Below, piece after piece: positions 52,022-61,212 of a stretch of 64,000 nt of DNA (the first letter of the stretch is position 1; each line of letters opens with the position of its first letter). Made by a program: the position numbers and the translations under genes. Source of the stretch: JAVBNF01 sp031551725 (GTDB lineage: Bacteria > Bacteroidota > Bacteroidia > Bacteroidales > P3); NCBI GenBank assembly GCA_031551725.1, contig JAVBNF010000010.1:29507-93506 (forward strand). The letters run 5' to 3'. The notes beneath the pieces are model-generated. The model was not told the DNA's origin and did not search any database. It saw nothing but the letters and a program-made list of their open reading frames with translations.

Positions 52022-53488
52022 ATGAAAACACTTAAATTAATGATAAGATCAGTTCTTGTCATGTCCACAATCATTATGATGACAACACTTGCATCTTGCA
52101 ACTATTCTCACAATAATTCGTGCTGTAAGCAAGATGATAAAAATGGCATGCAAATAACCGATATGAAAGCGAAGCGTGTTTACGCACGTGCTGTAGAAGG
52201 AGCCATTTGGGGTATGCCTTTGGTAAATGTCGATTACATGCGTCAAGCCTATTTCAAGGCAGGTGCCAAGTATAACGATGTGATTTTTTGGTCAAACCCG
52301 AATACATGGAAAAATCAAACCACTACGCCCAATCATTCCACTTCTTATGTTATCTTCTTCATGAATTTGAAAAACGGTCCTGTCGTAGTTGATATTCCGG
52401 CAGCAACCGAGCAAGCCCTTTATGGAACGCTTATCAACTGTTGGAACGAACCGATGATTAACGTTGGAAATACCGGTTATGACAAAGGCAAAGGTGCTAA
52501 ATATGTGCTACTCCCACCGGAGTATAAAGGGAAAATACCTTCGGGATATATTCCTGTCCAATCAACAAACTACAATAACTATAGTTTGTTGCGGATCATC
52601 ATCAAAACCCAAAGTCCTGAAAATGTGAAAAAAGGTATCGAATATTTGCATAAGCTGAAAATATATCCATTGGCAGAGGCTGCTTCTCCGAAACCAATTC
52701 AATTTATTGATGTGGCAGATAAGCCTTTCGAAGCCATTCCTGAATACAATTCCAGATTTTATACATCTTTGGATCGCATGATTCACGAAGAGCCTGTGCA
52801 TGAACGCGACCTCGCAATGATGGGACAATTGTATATCTTAAACATCGGAAAGGATTTAACTTTCAATCCGGATGAACCAACTAAAAAATTGCTTGACAAA
52901 GCAGCCGAAGAAGCGCATCAATGGATGATGGAAGGCTATGCAACTAACGGTACGCCTATTTGGCCTAAAATAGGTCGCAAATGGACGTTCCTGTTGGACA
53001 TTCCGCTTGCTGAAGGAACAAAGGTTACCTTCCTTGAAAAGGATAAAGATTTGCGTGTCGATGTGCGCGCCGCTGCTTGGTTTGCAATGTTTGGACCTGT
53101 TGTTCCGCCGCCTCCGCAATTGTACGTGAAATCGTATGAAACCAAAGATGGCGAACGTTTGAACGGAAGCAACACCTACCATCTGAACGTGCCTGCAAAT
53201 GTACCAACTTCACAATTCTGGGCTGTAGATGTGTACGACGCTGAAACCGGCGGATTTATCCGCGAATCAAGAATCGTCGGACTCGATTCCTACAAACAAA
53301 ATCTTGTGAAAAATGCCGATGGTTCGGTGGATGTTTATTTCGGAACAAAAGCGCCTGCCGGCAAAGAAAATAATTGGATTCCGACCATCGATGGAAAAGC
53401 ATTCTTTGTGATGTTCCGCATCTACGGACCCAAAAAAGAAGCCGTAGATGGAACTTGGGTGCTTAATGATATTGAAAAAATAAAATAA
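52022..53488 (+). CDS. DUF1254/DUF1214 lipoprotein
   Basis: This 488-residue lipoprotein has lipobox LASC with Cys26. Residues from about 60 form DUF1254 (VEGAIWGMPLVNVDYMRQAYFKAGAKYNDVIFWSNP), and the C-terminal DUF1214 is recognisable by NTYHLNVPANVPTSQFWAVDVYDAETGGFIRE and KAPAGKENNWIPTIDGKAFFVMFRIYGPKKEAVDGTW. The domain pair is widespread in soil and marine bacteria and has no established activity. It is transcribed alone; a perfect hairpin follows. Confidence 0.94.
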   Translation: MKTLKLMIRSVLVMSTIIMMTTLASCNYSHNNSCCKQDDKNGMQITDMKAKRVYARAVEGAIWGMPLVNVDYMRQAYFKAGAKYNDVIFWSNPNTWKNQTTTPNHSTSYVIFFMNLKNGPVVVDIPAATEQALYGTLINCWNEPMINVGNTGYDKGKGAKYVLLPPEYKGKIPSGYIPVQSTNYNNYSLLRIIIKTQSPENVKKGIEYLHKLKIYPLAEAASPKPIQFIDVADKPFEAIPEYNSRFYTSLDRMIHEEPVHERDLAMMGQLYILNIGKDLTFNPDEPTKKLLDKAAEEAHQWMMEGYATNGTPIWPKIGRKWTFLLDIPLAEGTKVTFLEKDKDLRVDVRAAAWFAMFGPVVPPPPQLYVKSYETKDGERLNGSNTYHLNVPANVPTSQFWAVDVYDAETGGFIRESRIVGLDSYKQNLVKNADGSVDVYFGTKAPAGKENNWIPTIDGKAFFVMFRIYGPKKEAVDGTWVLNDIEKIK

Positions 53489-53495
53489 TTTTAAC

Positions 53496-53523
53496 AGCCC
53501 GGAAGTATTAATACTTCCGGGCT
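53496..53523 (+). terminator. Perfect 28-bp palindrome after the DUF1254 gene
   Basis: AGCCCGGAAGTATT and its exact complement form a 28-bp hairpin directly downstream of the stop codon. Only a weak T-rich tail follows, so it is a likely but not ideal terminator. Confidence 0.7.
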
Positions 53524-53643
53524 TCCTGTTTTAGTTTCTGAAAAAATTGTATCTTCGTGAAAAAATAATAACAATGAAAACCTTTATTTGTAGCATGTTT
53601 GCAAATTTATTCATTGATACAACTAAAGGTAAAAAATATCATT

Positions 53644-54360
53644 ATGAAAAATATTGTGATTATAGGAGCTACTTCCGGCATAGGCCGCGAAATAGCCATT
53701 AAATATGCTGAGCAAGGCTGGACGGTTGGAGTGACCGGCCGGAGAATCGCTTTGCTAGAAGAGTTAAAGATAATGTATCCCAATTTGTTGCATTATGCAA
53801 CTATGGACATCCGGGATGTGAAATGTACGGATGTTTTACAGAAATTGGTGAATGAAATGGGCGGCATGGATACGCTCTTTGTCAATGCCGGCGTGGGAAG
53901 CCAGAATCCGGAACTGCTTTCCGAAATCGAACTGCAAACTGTAGAAACCAATGCCCTTGGCTTCACGAATGTGATCGATTGGGGTTTTCGCTATTTCCGC
54001 GATCGTAAAAGTGGGCATATCGCCGTCACTTCTTCTGTTGCCTCTATCGGCGCCATGTATCAAGCGCCGGCTTATTCGGCAACCAAGCGATATATCCGTC
54101 ACTATGTCGATTGCTTGGCGCAAAAAGCCAACCACGACAAACTGAATATCCGCTTTACCACCCTTTTGCCCGGATTTATTGAGACTGCGCTCTTAAAAGC
54201 CGACAAATATCCGCTCACCATTCCGCTTCCCCGGGCTGCCCGTTTAATCTTTCGAGCCATCGAAAAGAAAAAACGCTACGCCTTTATCCCTTGGTGGTGG
54301 GGGCTTATCGCCTTTGCATGGAGATTGGTGCCGCGCGCGGTGATGGAAAAAGTGATGTGA
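53644..54360 (+). CDS. Short-chain dehydrogenase/reductase
   Basis: From ATG 53644 the protein has 238 residues. The NAD(P)-binding GATSGIG is at residues 8-14, NAGVGS marks the second cofactor contact, and the catalytic Ser and Tyr-x3-Lys lie in TSSVASIGAMYQAPAYSATK. The C-terminus ends with a hydrophobic, basic segment (FIPWWWGLIAFAWRLVPRAV) that could attach to the membrane. The substrate is unknown. It is convergent with the nitroreductase group. Confidence 0.92.
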   Translation: MKNIVIIGATSGIGREIAIKYAEQGWTVGVTGRRIALLEELKIMYPNLLHYATMDIRDVKCTDVLQKLVNEMGGMDTLFVNAGVGSQNPELLSEIELQTVETNALGFTNVIDWGFRYFRDRKSGHIAVTSSVASIGAMYQAPAYSATKRYIRHYVDCLAQKANHDKLNIRFTTLLPGFIETALLKADKYPLTIPLPRAARLIFRAIEKKKRYAFIPWWWGLIAFAWRLVPRAVMEKVM

Positions 54361-54368
54361 ACGGACTT

Positions 54369-55007
54369 TTATTTCATCCAGGTTATAAATTTTTCGACCT
54401 CAAACGTTTTTATTTTCTCGGCATTACTTTTAGGATAACCGATAACACAGCCATCGAGGGAGAATTCACCTTTTGGCAAATCAAGCAATTTAAGAAAATC
54501 TTCGTTGTTTGATAATGTATTTGTTGCCGATACCAATTGAAAGCCCAATCCTAAATCTGTTGCTGTGAGCCACATATTTTCGAAAGCATGCGCCATGGAT
54601 TGTTTTTCAACCGGTGGAAAACCTTTCTTCTCAGCCAATACGATAAAATATGCAGCATTATTTATCGCCGGCACGCCGCCTTTTGCAAGTCCGTTTACTT
54701 TGTTGGCAAACGTTTGCATTTTCTTTTTCAGAAAAGGAAAGATGGTCAATATGAGATTCAACTTTTTAGCATTTTTTTGCAATTGCGAAAGCAGTATCCC
54801 TTTTGCTTCTTCGATGCTATCACTACCTTGTTTGAAAACAAAAACTTTTCGCAGTTCGTCCAACGGAATGCCTGTAGCACCGCCATAAGGCGCATAAATA
54901 GCCGATTCTATGATTTTAATCAGCTCTGCCTCGGGCGGAATTTCGGTGGAGAAATTTCGAACAGAACGACGTGATTTAATGATTTGTTCCAATGATTTTT
55001 TTTCCAT
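54369..55007 (-). CDS. Nitroreductase-family flavoprotein
   Basis: This 212-residue protein shows the nitroreductase pattern: IIKSRRSVRNFSTEIP near the N-terminus (FMN phosphate contacts), SAIYAPYGGATGIPLDELRKVFVF, and a central SMAHAFENMWLTATDLGLGFQLV. The ATG at 55007 was chosen; the in-frame TTG at 55013 would overlap the upstream gene. It lies 2 bases after the stop of a membrane-protein gene. The substrate is unknown. Confidence 0.92.
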   Translation of the reverse strand: MEKKSLEQIIKSRRSVRNFSTEIPPEAELIKIIESAIYAPYGGATGIPLDELRKVFVFKQGSDSIEEAKGILLSQLQKNAKKLNLILTIFPFLKKKMQTFANKVNGLAKGGVPAINNAAYFIVLAEKKGFPPVEKQSMAHAFENMWLTATDLGLGFQLVSATNTLSNNEDFLKLLDLPKGEFSLDGCVIGYPKSNAEKIKTFEVEKFITWMK

Positions 55008-55009
55008 AA

Positions 55010-55354
55010 TCAATTATGATTCATTAATAAAAGTGCGAGTAGTATGACATTTCCGATGGCTGTCAATATGGGCCCAAGAGTTTTAAATATGCTGATTTTA
55101 ATACCAATGATGCCATCAAACAGTTGGACGCCAATCATAATTACCGATAGTGCGATTAAATAGGGCTGAGAAATAAATATCAGCAACCCGATCGAACCTA
55201 AAAATAATGAAAGGCTTCTTGACATAGCATATTTAGCTGTAATCAAGCCGACATCTTCTATCTGTCTTAATTTCAAATAAACTTCAACAGAAAAGCCAAA
55301 ACTTACCGCGGCACTAATCAACGTAAAAGCCGCACAAAGATAATAATAAAACAT
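55010..55354 (-). CDS. Small integral membrane protein of a redox operon
   Basis: This 114-residue protein has four hydrophobic segments (YLCAAFTLISAAVSFGF, LSLFLGSIGLLIFI, LIALSVIMIGVQLFDGI, ILTAIGNVILLALLL). I recognise no family beyond a general DoxX/DUF4267-like four-helix layout, which is uncertain. It sits between a flavin reductase and a nitroreductase on the same strand with gaps of 20 and 2 bases, so all three are likely one operon. Confidence 0.7.
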   Translation of the reverse strand: MFYYYLCAAFTLISAAVSFGFSVEVYLKLRQIEDVGLITAKYAMSRSLSLFLGSIGLLIFISQPYLIALSVIMIGVQLFDGIIGIKISIFKTLGPILTAIGNVILLALLLMNHN

Positions 55355-55374
55355 GAAGTTCCTCCTTATCGTAT

Positions 55375-56013
55375 TTATTTTCTAATCCAAACATTGGTAA
55401 TTGTACCGAATACCAATTTGTGATAATCGCTGTTGTCTTTCAAGGCATCTTCCACAAACTTTTTGCCGGATTCATCATAAAAATCGTTCGGATGAACAGT
55501 GGTGATTTCGAAAAGCGAACATTCGATAACGATGTTTGCTTCCTTGTAGGTAATATTGTTCGAAGGCGTTTTCACGTAAGTGAGCTTTGATTCTTTCATC
55601 TTATCGGAATTGCGTCCGCTTGTACGGCCAAACGCCATCACATCTCCGGTAAATTGTTCAGGAAAAAACGACATTGTATATGTTTGTTGTTTGCGGATAA
55701 ATTCCAACGTATAACGGTTTGCGCCCAACAAACAGAGGGTGCGTGGCTGTCTGAAATAGGTCGTCAATACTTCCCAGCTTGCTGCCATGGAGTTGAATTG
55801 TGCTTCTGTTCCGGCGGTAATGACCGTGTGATCTTGTTCAACCATCAGTTTGGCAAGAGTCGCTTTCACATTAGCAGAATCGACTTTGATAAATAATTCG
55901 TTGAAAGATTTGTCTTTTATATTCATATCAGTCATTGTAGATTGTTGTTGAGATTTGTTATTGCATGAAGCAAAAACAGTGAGAATACATAATAGGGAAA
56001 ATATTTTTTTCAT
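55375..56013 (-). CDS. Flavin-reductase-like lipoprotein
   Basis: This 212-residue protein has a lipobox VFASC with Cys17, followed by a flavin reductase-like split-barrel domain: HTVITAGTEAQFNSMAASWEVLTTYFRQPRTLCLLGANRYT, YTMSFFPEQF and GRTSGRNSDKMKESKLTYV. Export of a flavin reductase domain as a lipoprotein is unusual but known in Bacteroidetes. It starts the three-gene redox unit with the small membrane protein and the nitroreductase. Confidence 0.88.
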   Translation of the reverse strand: MKKIFSLLCILTVFASCNNKSQQQSTMTDMNIKDKSFNELFIKVDSANVKATLAKLMVEQDHTVITAGTEAQFNSMAASWEVLTTYFRQPRTLCLLGANRYTLEFIRKQQTYTMSFFPEQFTGDVMAFGRTSGRNSDKMKESKLTYVKTPSNNITYKEANIVIECSLFEITTVHPNDFYDESGKKFVEDALKDNSDYHKLVFGTITNVWIRK

Positions 56014-56105
56014 AAATTTAATTTTTAGATTTCGTTACTTCTATAATTTTACATTCCTTTACAACGATTGTTTGATCTTTTTCGGTGGCATGGCTGATTT
56101 TAAAC

Positions 56106-57411
56106 TTCTGCTGATGCGTTAACTTTTAAAAAATTAACATAATTTATTAAAATATAATATTTTACGAAAGTTCTTTGATTTTTTGATTTGATTTTGGTGC
56201 TAATTTTGTATAAAAAACGAGATTATGCATTCAGGAAAATATGTTTTTGCTCAGATTCTCTCATTTATTCCACGTTATGAGTTTGAAAAATGTGTAAAAA
56301 AATATGTGGGTAATTATCGCACACGAGAGTTTGACTGCTGGCAACAATTTATCCAGTTGCTATTTGGCCAACTTACAGCTCGTGATGGATTGCGAGCAAT
56401 ATGCCTTTGCTTAAAAGCACATGAGGATAAATTATATCACATGGGCATACGCGGACATGTTAATCAATCTACCATTTCTCGTGCAAATGAGCAACGTGAT
56501 TGGCGCATATTTGCGGAGTTCGGAACTTATTTGATCAATCTTGTTCAGCCTTTGTACGCAAGACAAGCCATTGATGAACTGAGCATAAACAATGATATTT
56601 TCGCGATCGATTCTACGACCATATCAGTCAGCCTTAAACTCTTTGAGTGGGCACCCGGAAAATATGAACGCGGAGCCGTTAAAATGCATACCATGCTTGA
56701 CATTCGTAGCAATATCCCAAGATTTATTCTCATCACTGATGGTCGTTATCACGATGTCAGATCGATTGATGAAATAGAAATTCAGGAAGATGCAATCTAT
56801 GTAATGGATCGTGCTTATGTCGATTTCAAACGTTTGTATCGCATAACACAACAGCACGCTTTTTTCGTCACTCGTGCAAAGGCAAGACTGGATTTTAAAA
56901 CAAGCAAGCCTTTGAAAAATGACAAATTGCCCGGATTGAGATGCGATGATTTGATTCTTTTATGCGGACCTAAAAGCAAAAAACTCTACCCTGAAGCTTT
57001 GAGACGTATCGAATTTGTAGATGCAAAGACCAATGAAGAACTGGTATTTTTAACCAATATAACAGTTGTTCCGGCACTCGAAATTATTGAAATTTATAGA
57101 AATCGCTGGAAAATAGAAATCTTCTTTAAATTGATTAAACAAAATCTACAGATAAAATCGCTTTGGGGACATTCTGAAAACGCTGTGAAAACACATATCT
57201 GGATTGCGATTTGTACTTATCTGATCGTTGCATACATCAAATGCCAACTCAAAAGCAATCTTTCGATACACGATATCATACAAATTTTAGAAATTTCTGC
57301 TTTTGATAAAACTCCTATAAAAGAGTTGCTTACAGAATCCAAAATCAAACAAAATGTCAATGAACAATCTAATTTATTTAGTAACTGTTAAATATTAACG
57401 CATCAGTAGAA
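56106..57411 (+). mobile_element. IS4-family insertion sequence
   Basis: Imperfect 17-bp terminal inverted repeats (TTCTGCTGATGCGTTAA at 56106-56122 and TTAACGCATCAGTAGAA at 57395-57411, one mismatch) bound a single transposase gene. The element is about 1.3 kb. A clear target-site duplication could not be found in the flanks. It appears intact and lies between the flavin reductase and dut genes without breaking either. Confidence 0.88.
56225..57391 (+). CDS. IS4-family transposase (DUF4372 plus DDE domain)
   Basis: This 388-residue transposase has an N-terminal DUF4372-type region (FAQILSFIPRYEFEKCVKKYVGNYRTREFDCWQQFIQLLFGQL). The IS4 DDE domain has the first Asp in FAIDSTTISVSLKLFEWAPG, the second in YVMDRAYVDFKRLY, and the YREK motif in YRNRWKIEIFFKLIKQNL. 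All three acidic residues and the YREK box are present, so it should be functional. The gene stops a few bases before the right inverted repeat. Confidence 0.95.
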   Translation: MHSGKYVFAQILSFIPRYEFEKCVKKYVGNYRTREFDCWQQFIQLLFGQLTARDGLRAICLCLKAHEDKLYHMGIRGHVNQSTISRANEQRDWRIFAEFGTYLINLVQPLYARQAIDELSINNDIFAIDSTTISVSLKLFEWAPGKYERGAVKMHTMLDIRSNIPRFILITDGRYHDVRSIDEIEIQEDAIYVMDRAYVDFKRLYRITQQHAFFVTRAKARLDFKTSKPLKNDKLPGLRCDDLILLCGPKSKKLYPEALRRIEFVDAKTNEELVFLTNITVVPALEIIEIYRNRWKIEIFFKLIKQNLQIKSLWGHSENAVKTHIWIAICTYLIVAYIKCQLKSNLSIHDIIQILEISAFDKTPIKELLTESKIKQNVNEQSNLFSNC

Positions 57412-57520
57412 ATTATAAATTATTAATTATAAATTGTTAATGTTTTTTGATGGTTAATATTATTTGAAATGCCTTAATAGAGGCGTAGCTTATTAATAAT
57501 TAACCATTAATAATTAACAA

Positions 57521-57955
57521 TTATTTTGTGCCTGTATGTCCAAATCCTCCCTCGCCTCTCACGGTTTCAGAAAGAATTTCCACCTTCTCCCATTCAATTT
57601 GCTCGTGTTTGGCAATCACCATCTGCGCGATGCGTTCGCCGTCTTCAACCACGAAAACATCGTTAGATAAATTGACGATAATCACTTGGATTTCTCCGCG
57701 GTAATCCGCATCAATCGTGCCGGGAGAATTTAATACTGTGATGCCCTTTTTCGCTGCCAATCCGCTGCGTGGGCGCACTTGCGCTTCATAACCAATCGGA
57801 AGTTCAATAAACAATCCGGTTGGAATCATTGCGCGTTCCAGCGGTCTTAATGTTATCGGTTCCGACAAATTTGCGCGCAAATCCAATCCTGCCGATGCTT
57901 CCGTTGCATAATGCGGCAACGCATGTTTCGATGTATGTACTACTTTTATTTTCAT
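57521..57955 (-). CDS. dut: dUTP diphosphatase
   Basis: Dut hydrolyses dUTP to dUMP, keeping uracil out of DNA. The 144-residue protein has all five trimeric dUTPase motifs: SAGLDLRANL, PRSGLAAKKG, GTIDADYRGEI, GERIAQMVIAK and the C-terminal RGEGGFGHTGTK. It is the last gene of the minus-strand group mgsA-flippase-dut. Confidence 0.97.
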   Translation of the reverse strand: MKIKVVHTSKHALPHYATEASAGLDLRANLSEPITLRPLERAMIPTGLFIELPIGYEAQVRPRSGLAAKKGITVLNSPGTIDADYRGEIQVIIVNLSNDVFVVEDGERIAQMVIAKHEQIEWEKVEILSETVRGEGGFGHTGTK

Positions 57956-57993
57956 AAATTTTTGTTTAGAGTTTAATTCTTAATCTTTAATTC

Positions 57994-59463
57994 TTAATTC
58001 TTAATTCTTAATTTGCGCAGTTCCGGTTCCCGAATCCATATCAAATACGAAAAGACTCCAATCGCAATCAGTCCGTACAAGCGGCTCAGCATCGGCGTTG
58101 TGGAAATATTTGCATGAATAACATACAACATAACCGCTACTGCCAGATAATAAAATGCCGATTTTACAGCGTAGGGGATCGGATAATATTTTTGTCCTAA
58201 CAAATACGATACCAAAGCAATTGCAAAATAACAGATAAATGTTGCCCAGGCCGCTCCGGTATAGCCGAATATTGGGACGAATATGAAATTCAAAACCAAT
58301 GTCAATGCTGCTCCGAATAAGGAAATATAAGCTCCGAATTTGGTTTGATCCGTAATCTTATACCAAACCGAAAGATTGTAAAAAATGCCCAAAAACAAAT
58401 TGGCCATCAATAACGGCGGAACAACATTCGCGCCCACGCGGAAAGCCGGACCTACAAAATGCATCAAATCATTCAAGAAAACCGTGCAAACAACAAAAAT
58501 AAACGAACAGGTGATGATGAAAAAATGCATCACTTTGGCGTATGTTTCTTTGGCATTTGCATGATCAGAATGCTCGAAAAAGAAAGGCTCTGCCGCAAAA
58601 CGGAAGGCTTGGATAAACAATGTCATCACAATCGAAACCTTATAACAAGCACCGTAAATTCCCAATTGTGCCATCGGGTCCATAAAATCGGGCGTGAGAT
58701 GTTTCAATAAAATCCGGTCGAAAGTCTCATTCACAATGCCCGCCATCCCCCAAATCATAATCGGGAATGCGTAGAGCAACATGGTGTGCAAAAGTTTCTT
58801 GTCGAAAACCCGCTGCATCTTGAAAATCTCTGGAAACAACGCAGCCAGCGTCATCATGCTGGCTAATAAATTCGATATAAAAATATAACCGACGCCTACC
58901 GAAGGATGATAAATAAAGGTCAATATGCTATCCGGATGTCCGCCGGTCCACCACGGACAAAAAACAAGAAAAAATAAATTGAAAAAAATATTACTTGCAA
59001 TATTGATCACCTTTATTCCCGCAAATTGCAAGGGCTTCTGGCGGTTTCGCAACGACGCAAAAGGAATCGTACAAACAGCGTCGATTGCCAAAATTAAACC
59101 GAAATAAACAATATATTCGGGATGAGAACCGTAATCCATTGCATTTGCAATCGGATGACGGAACAGCAATACAATCAATAAAAATACGGAAGAAGTACAA
59201 ATAAGCGACCACATCGTTGTGCTGAAAACGGAAGAATCGCCATTGTGCTTTTTCGAAAAACGGAAAAACGCTGTTTCCATTCCATAAGTCATGATCACCA
59301 TCAAAAATGCCACGTATGCGTATAATTCTGTGACAACACCATATTCATTTGTCAGGAAAATATTGGTATAAAGCGGTACCAATAAATAATTCAACAGCCT
59401 TCCGACAATGGATGGAAGACCGTAAATGGCCGTTTGTCCCGCTAATTTCTTGAGTGCGCTCAT
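57994..59463 (-). CDS. Polysaccharide/lipid flippase of the Wzx (MOP) superfamily
   Basis: This 489-residue protein has about 14 transmembrane segments and the N-terminal pattern of polysaccharide transporters: LKKLAGQTAIYGLPSIVGRLLNYLLVPLYTNIF and YGVVTELYAYVAFLMVIMTYGMETAFFRF. Such proteins move undecaprenyl-linked sugars across the inner membrane. No glycosyltransferases are adjacent, so the substrate is unknown. The ATG overlaps the mgsA stop by one base only in the sense that mgsA ends at 59463 (TAATG). Confidence 0.9.
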   Translation of the reverse strand: MSALKKLAGQTAIYGLPSIVGRLLNYLLVPLYTNIFLTNEYGVVTELYAYVAFLMVIMTYGMETAFFRFSKKHNGDSSVFSTTMWSLICTSSVFLLIVLLFRHPIANAMDYGSHPEYIVYFGLILAIDAVCTIPFASLRNRQKPLQFAGIKVINIASNIFFNLFFLVFCPWWTGGHPDSILTFIYHPSVGVGYIFISNLLASMMTLAALFPEIFKMQRVFDKKLLHTMLLYAFPIMIWGMAGIVNETFDRILLKHLTPDFMDPMAQLGIYGACYKVSIVMTLFIQAFRFAAEPFFFEHSDHANAKETYAKVMHFFIITCSFIFVVCTVFLNDLMHFVGPAFRVGANVVPPLLMANLFLGIFYNLSVWYKITDQTKFGAYISLFGAALTLVLNFIFVPIFGYTGAAWATFICYFAIALVSYLLGQKYYPIPYAVKSAFYYLAVAVMLYVIHANISTTPMLSRLYGLIAIGVFSYLIWIREPELRKLRIKN

Positions 59464-59933
59464 TAAAATTTACGATTGATATAGGCAGAATAATTTTTGA
59501 TAATAGGCTTATAATCGCTATCAATCAAAGGCGAAGAAATAAGAAAATCGGCTGTAGAACGGTTACACGCTGTTGGAATATTATACAAAGCCGTAATTCG
59601 CAACAATGCTTTCACATCCACATCGTGAGGCTGTGCTTCCATCGGATCCCAAAAGAAAATCAAAACATCAATCTTTTGCTCTGCAATCAAAGCCCCCAAT
59701 TGTTGGTCACCGCCCAGCGGACCTGATTTTAGGAGTTTGATTTTTGGCATTTCAGGAAAACCTTTTTCACCCACATGTTTTTCCAATGCTTCTTGCACCA
59801 AACGTCCGGTGGTTCCTGTGCAAACCAGCGAATGTTTCATCAAAACATCGTGATTCCAGTCTACCCATTCCTGCATATCGCGTTTGCGGTTATCGTGTGC
59901 CACCAGCGCAATTACTTTTTTTTCTTTATGCAT
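59463..59933 (-). CDS. mgsA: Methylglyoxal synthase
   Basis: MgsA converts dihydroxyacetone phosphate into methylglyoxal and phosphate, a bypass of lower glycolysis. The 156-residue protein starts KKVIALVAHDNRK, has CTGTTGRLV, the catalytic-region SGPLGGDQQLGALI, and FFWDPMEAQPHDVDVKALLR. It overlaps the flippase start and is transcribed first in this group; two REP palindromes lie just upstream. Confidence 0.96.
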   Translation of the reverse strand: MHKEKKVIALVAHDNRKRDMQEWVDWNHDVLMKHSLVCTGTTGRLVQEALEKHVGEKGFPEMPKIKLLKSGPLGGDQQLGALIAEQKIDVLIFFWDPMEAQPHDVDVKALLRITALYNIPTACNRSTADFLISSPLIDSDYKPIIKNYSAYINRKF

Positions 59934-59954
59934 TTAATTCTTAATTTTTAATTT

Positions 59955-60021
59955 GGGCAAACACGTGGGTTTGCCCCTACAAATTTTATTTCTGAACGGG
60001 TTCAAAATATTGAACCCCTAC
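59955..60021. repeat. Two GTAG-headed REP palindromes
   Basis: GGGCAAAC...GTTTGCCC at 59955-59976 followed by CTAC, and GGGTTCAA...TTGAACCC at 59998-60017 followed by CTAC. Read on the minus strand both begin GTAGGGG. This is the layout of REP sequences moved by RAYT (TnpA-REP) transposases. Short ATTCAAACT direct repeats follow at about 60035-60062. Confidence 0.7.
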
Positions 60022-60060
60022 AAACCATCCAAACCATTCAAACTATTCAAACTATTCAAA

Positions 60061-61056
60061 CTATTTTTCGGCATAAATCGTCCTCAATACTGTCCGTCCC
60101 ACAATTTCCAACGTTGATTTTTCCACATGCGCCATATCATCGTTTACCGTATGCCATTGTGGGAAAAACGAAGTTCCTGTAGCCGGATCGTATTGAATAA
60201 TGTCAATTGTCGGGATTTTTGCAAACTGATTAATATATAAATGGTCGTCAATTAGACCATTATTTTCTTGAGTGGAGAAAAAAGCCTCATAGCCCAATGC
60301 GTGCGCGTGTTCCCACACTTTTTGAACAATATCGGCCGCATAATACATCGAAACGCCGTCCTTACGGAAATAAGGGTTGCGGCAGCCTACCATATCGAGC
60401 AGAATTCCATACATTGCATCATAATTCGCTACATGTGAATTTTCCGACCAATATTGCGCGCCCAAACACCAAGTATCTTTCATCTCACTCCTCTCGTTTT
60501 CGGGAGTTCCCCAATCTTCCAAATCGAAAAACACAATATCAATCCCTACATTCGGCGCTTGTTGACTAATTGCGCGAGCGATTTCCAGCAACACACCCAC
60601 ACCACTTGCCCCGTCATTAGCGCCTGGAACAGGCTTTTTATAGTTTGCAGGATCCGGATCATGATCTGCCGTAGGTCGAGAATCCCAATGTGCCGCGAGC
60701 AAAATACGTCGTGCATTGGTAGGATCGAAACTTGCAATAATATTTTTGCCGGTCATGCGCTTGCCGTTCCAAATGGTGGTTTCGAAAGATTGAATATGCA
60801 CATCCGGTGCGTATTCTTTGAGCTTTTGTTCAATAAAGTTCAAACATTCTGCATGCGCAGCAGAACCCGGCACACGCGGACCGAAATCCACTTGTTTTTT
60901 TGTGAATAAAAATGCAGAATCTGCCGAAAATTCAGGCATTTGTATTGTGATTTCCGTTTCCGGATGTTCGGTGTTTATGTTTGATGATGGCGTATTACAG
61001 GCGATCAGTAATGCAATACTAAATATCGCCGCTAATGCTAAATTGATTAAATGCAT
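60061..61056 (-). CDS. M28-family peptidase / glutaminyl-cyclase-like lipoprotein
   Basis: This 331-residue lipoprotein has lipobox LIAC with Cys20. The zinc-binding M28 blocks are LLAAHWDSRPTADHDPDP, GANDGASGVGVLLEIAR, IVFFDLEDWGTP and a late YDPATGTSFFPQWHTVNDDMAHV. The layout matches the bacterial/animal glutaminyl cyclase group, so it may be a glutaminyl-peptide cyclotransferase rather than an aminopeptidase. N-terminal pyroglutamate formation is common on exported Bacteroidetes proteins, which fits the lipoprotein location. Confidence 0.88.
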   Translation of the reverse strand: MHLINLALAAIFSIALLIACNTPSSNINTEHPETEITIQMPEFSADSAFLFTKKQVDFGPRVPGSAAHAECLNFIEQKLKEYAPDVHIQSFETTIWNGKRMTGKNIIASFDPTNARRILLAAHWDSRPTADHDPDPANYKKPVPGANDGASGVGVLLEIARAISQQAPNVGIDIVFFDLEDWGTPENERSEMKDTWCLGAQYWSENSHVANYDAMYGILLDMVGCRNPYFRKDGVSMYYAADIVQKVWEHAHALGYEAFFSTQENNGLIDDHLYINQFAKIPTIDIIQYDPATGTSFFPQWHTVNDDMAHVEKSTLEIVGRTVLRTIYAEK

Positions 61057-61189
61057 GGAAATCAGAATTAATTAATTAACCATTTTTAATTTTCAAAAAT
61101 ACAAAAAAACTCGGTAACAAATTTTATTCTTGAAATGAAGTTATTAACAGAATATTTTTACTTAATTCTCATTTTTTATTATCTTTGCA

Positions 61190-61197
61190 ATTCATTT
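61190..61197 (+). promoter_or_regulatory. -7 element of the 61213 gene
   Basis: TATCTTTG matches TAnnTTTG, 15 bases before the ATG. No TTTG is seen at -33. Confidence 0.5.
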
Positions 61198-61212
61198 TCT
61201 ATGTAAATAAGT

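Noticed and set aside
52022..53488. DUF1254 protein as part of the neighbouring transporter operon
   Set aside because: It is on the opposite strand to the CNNM gene, separated by AT-rich non-coding sequence, and has its own terminator.
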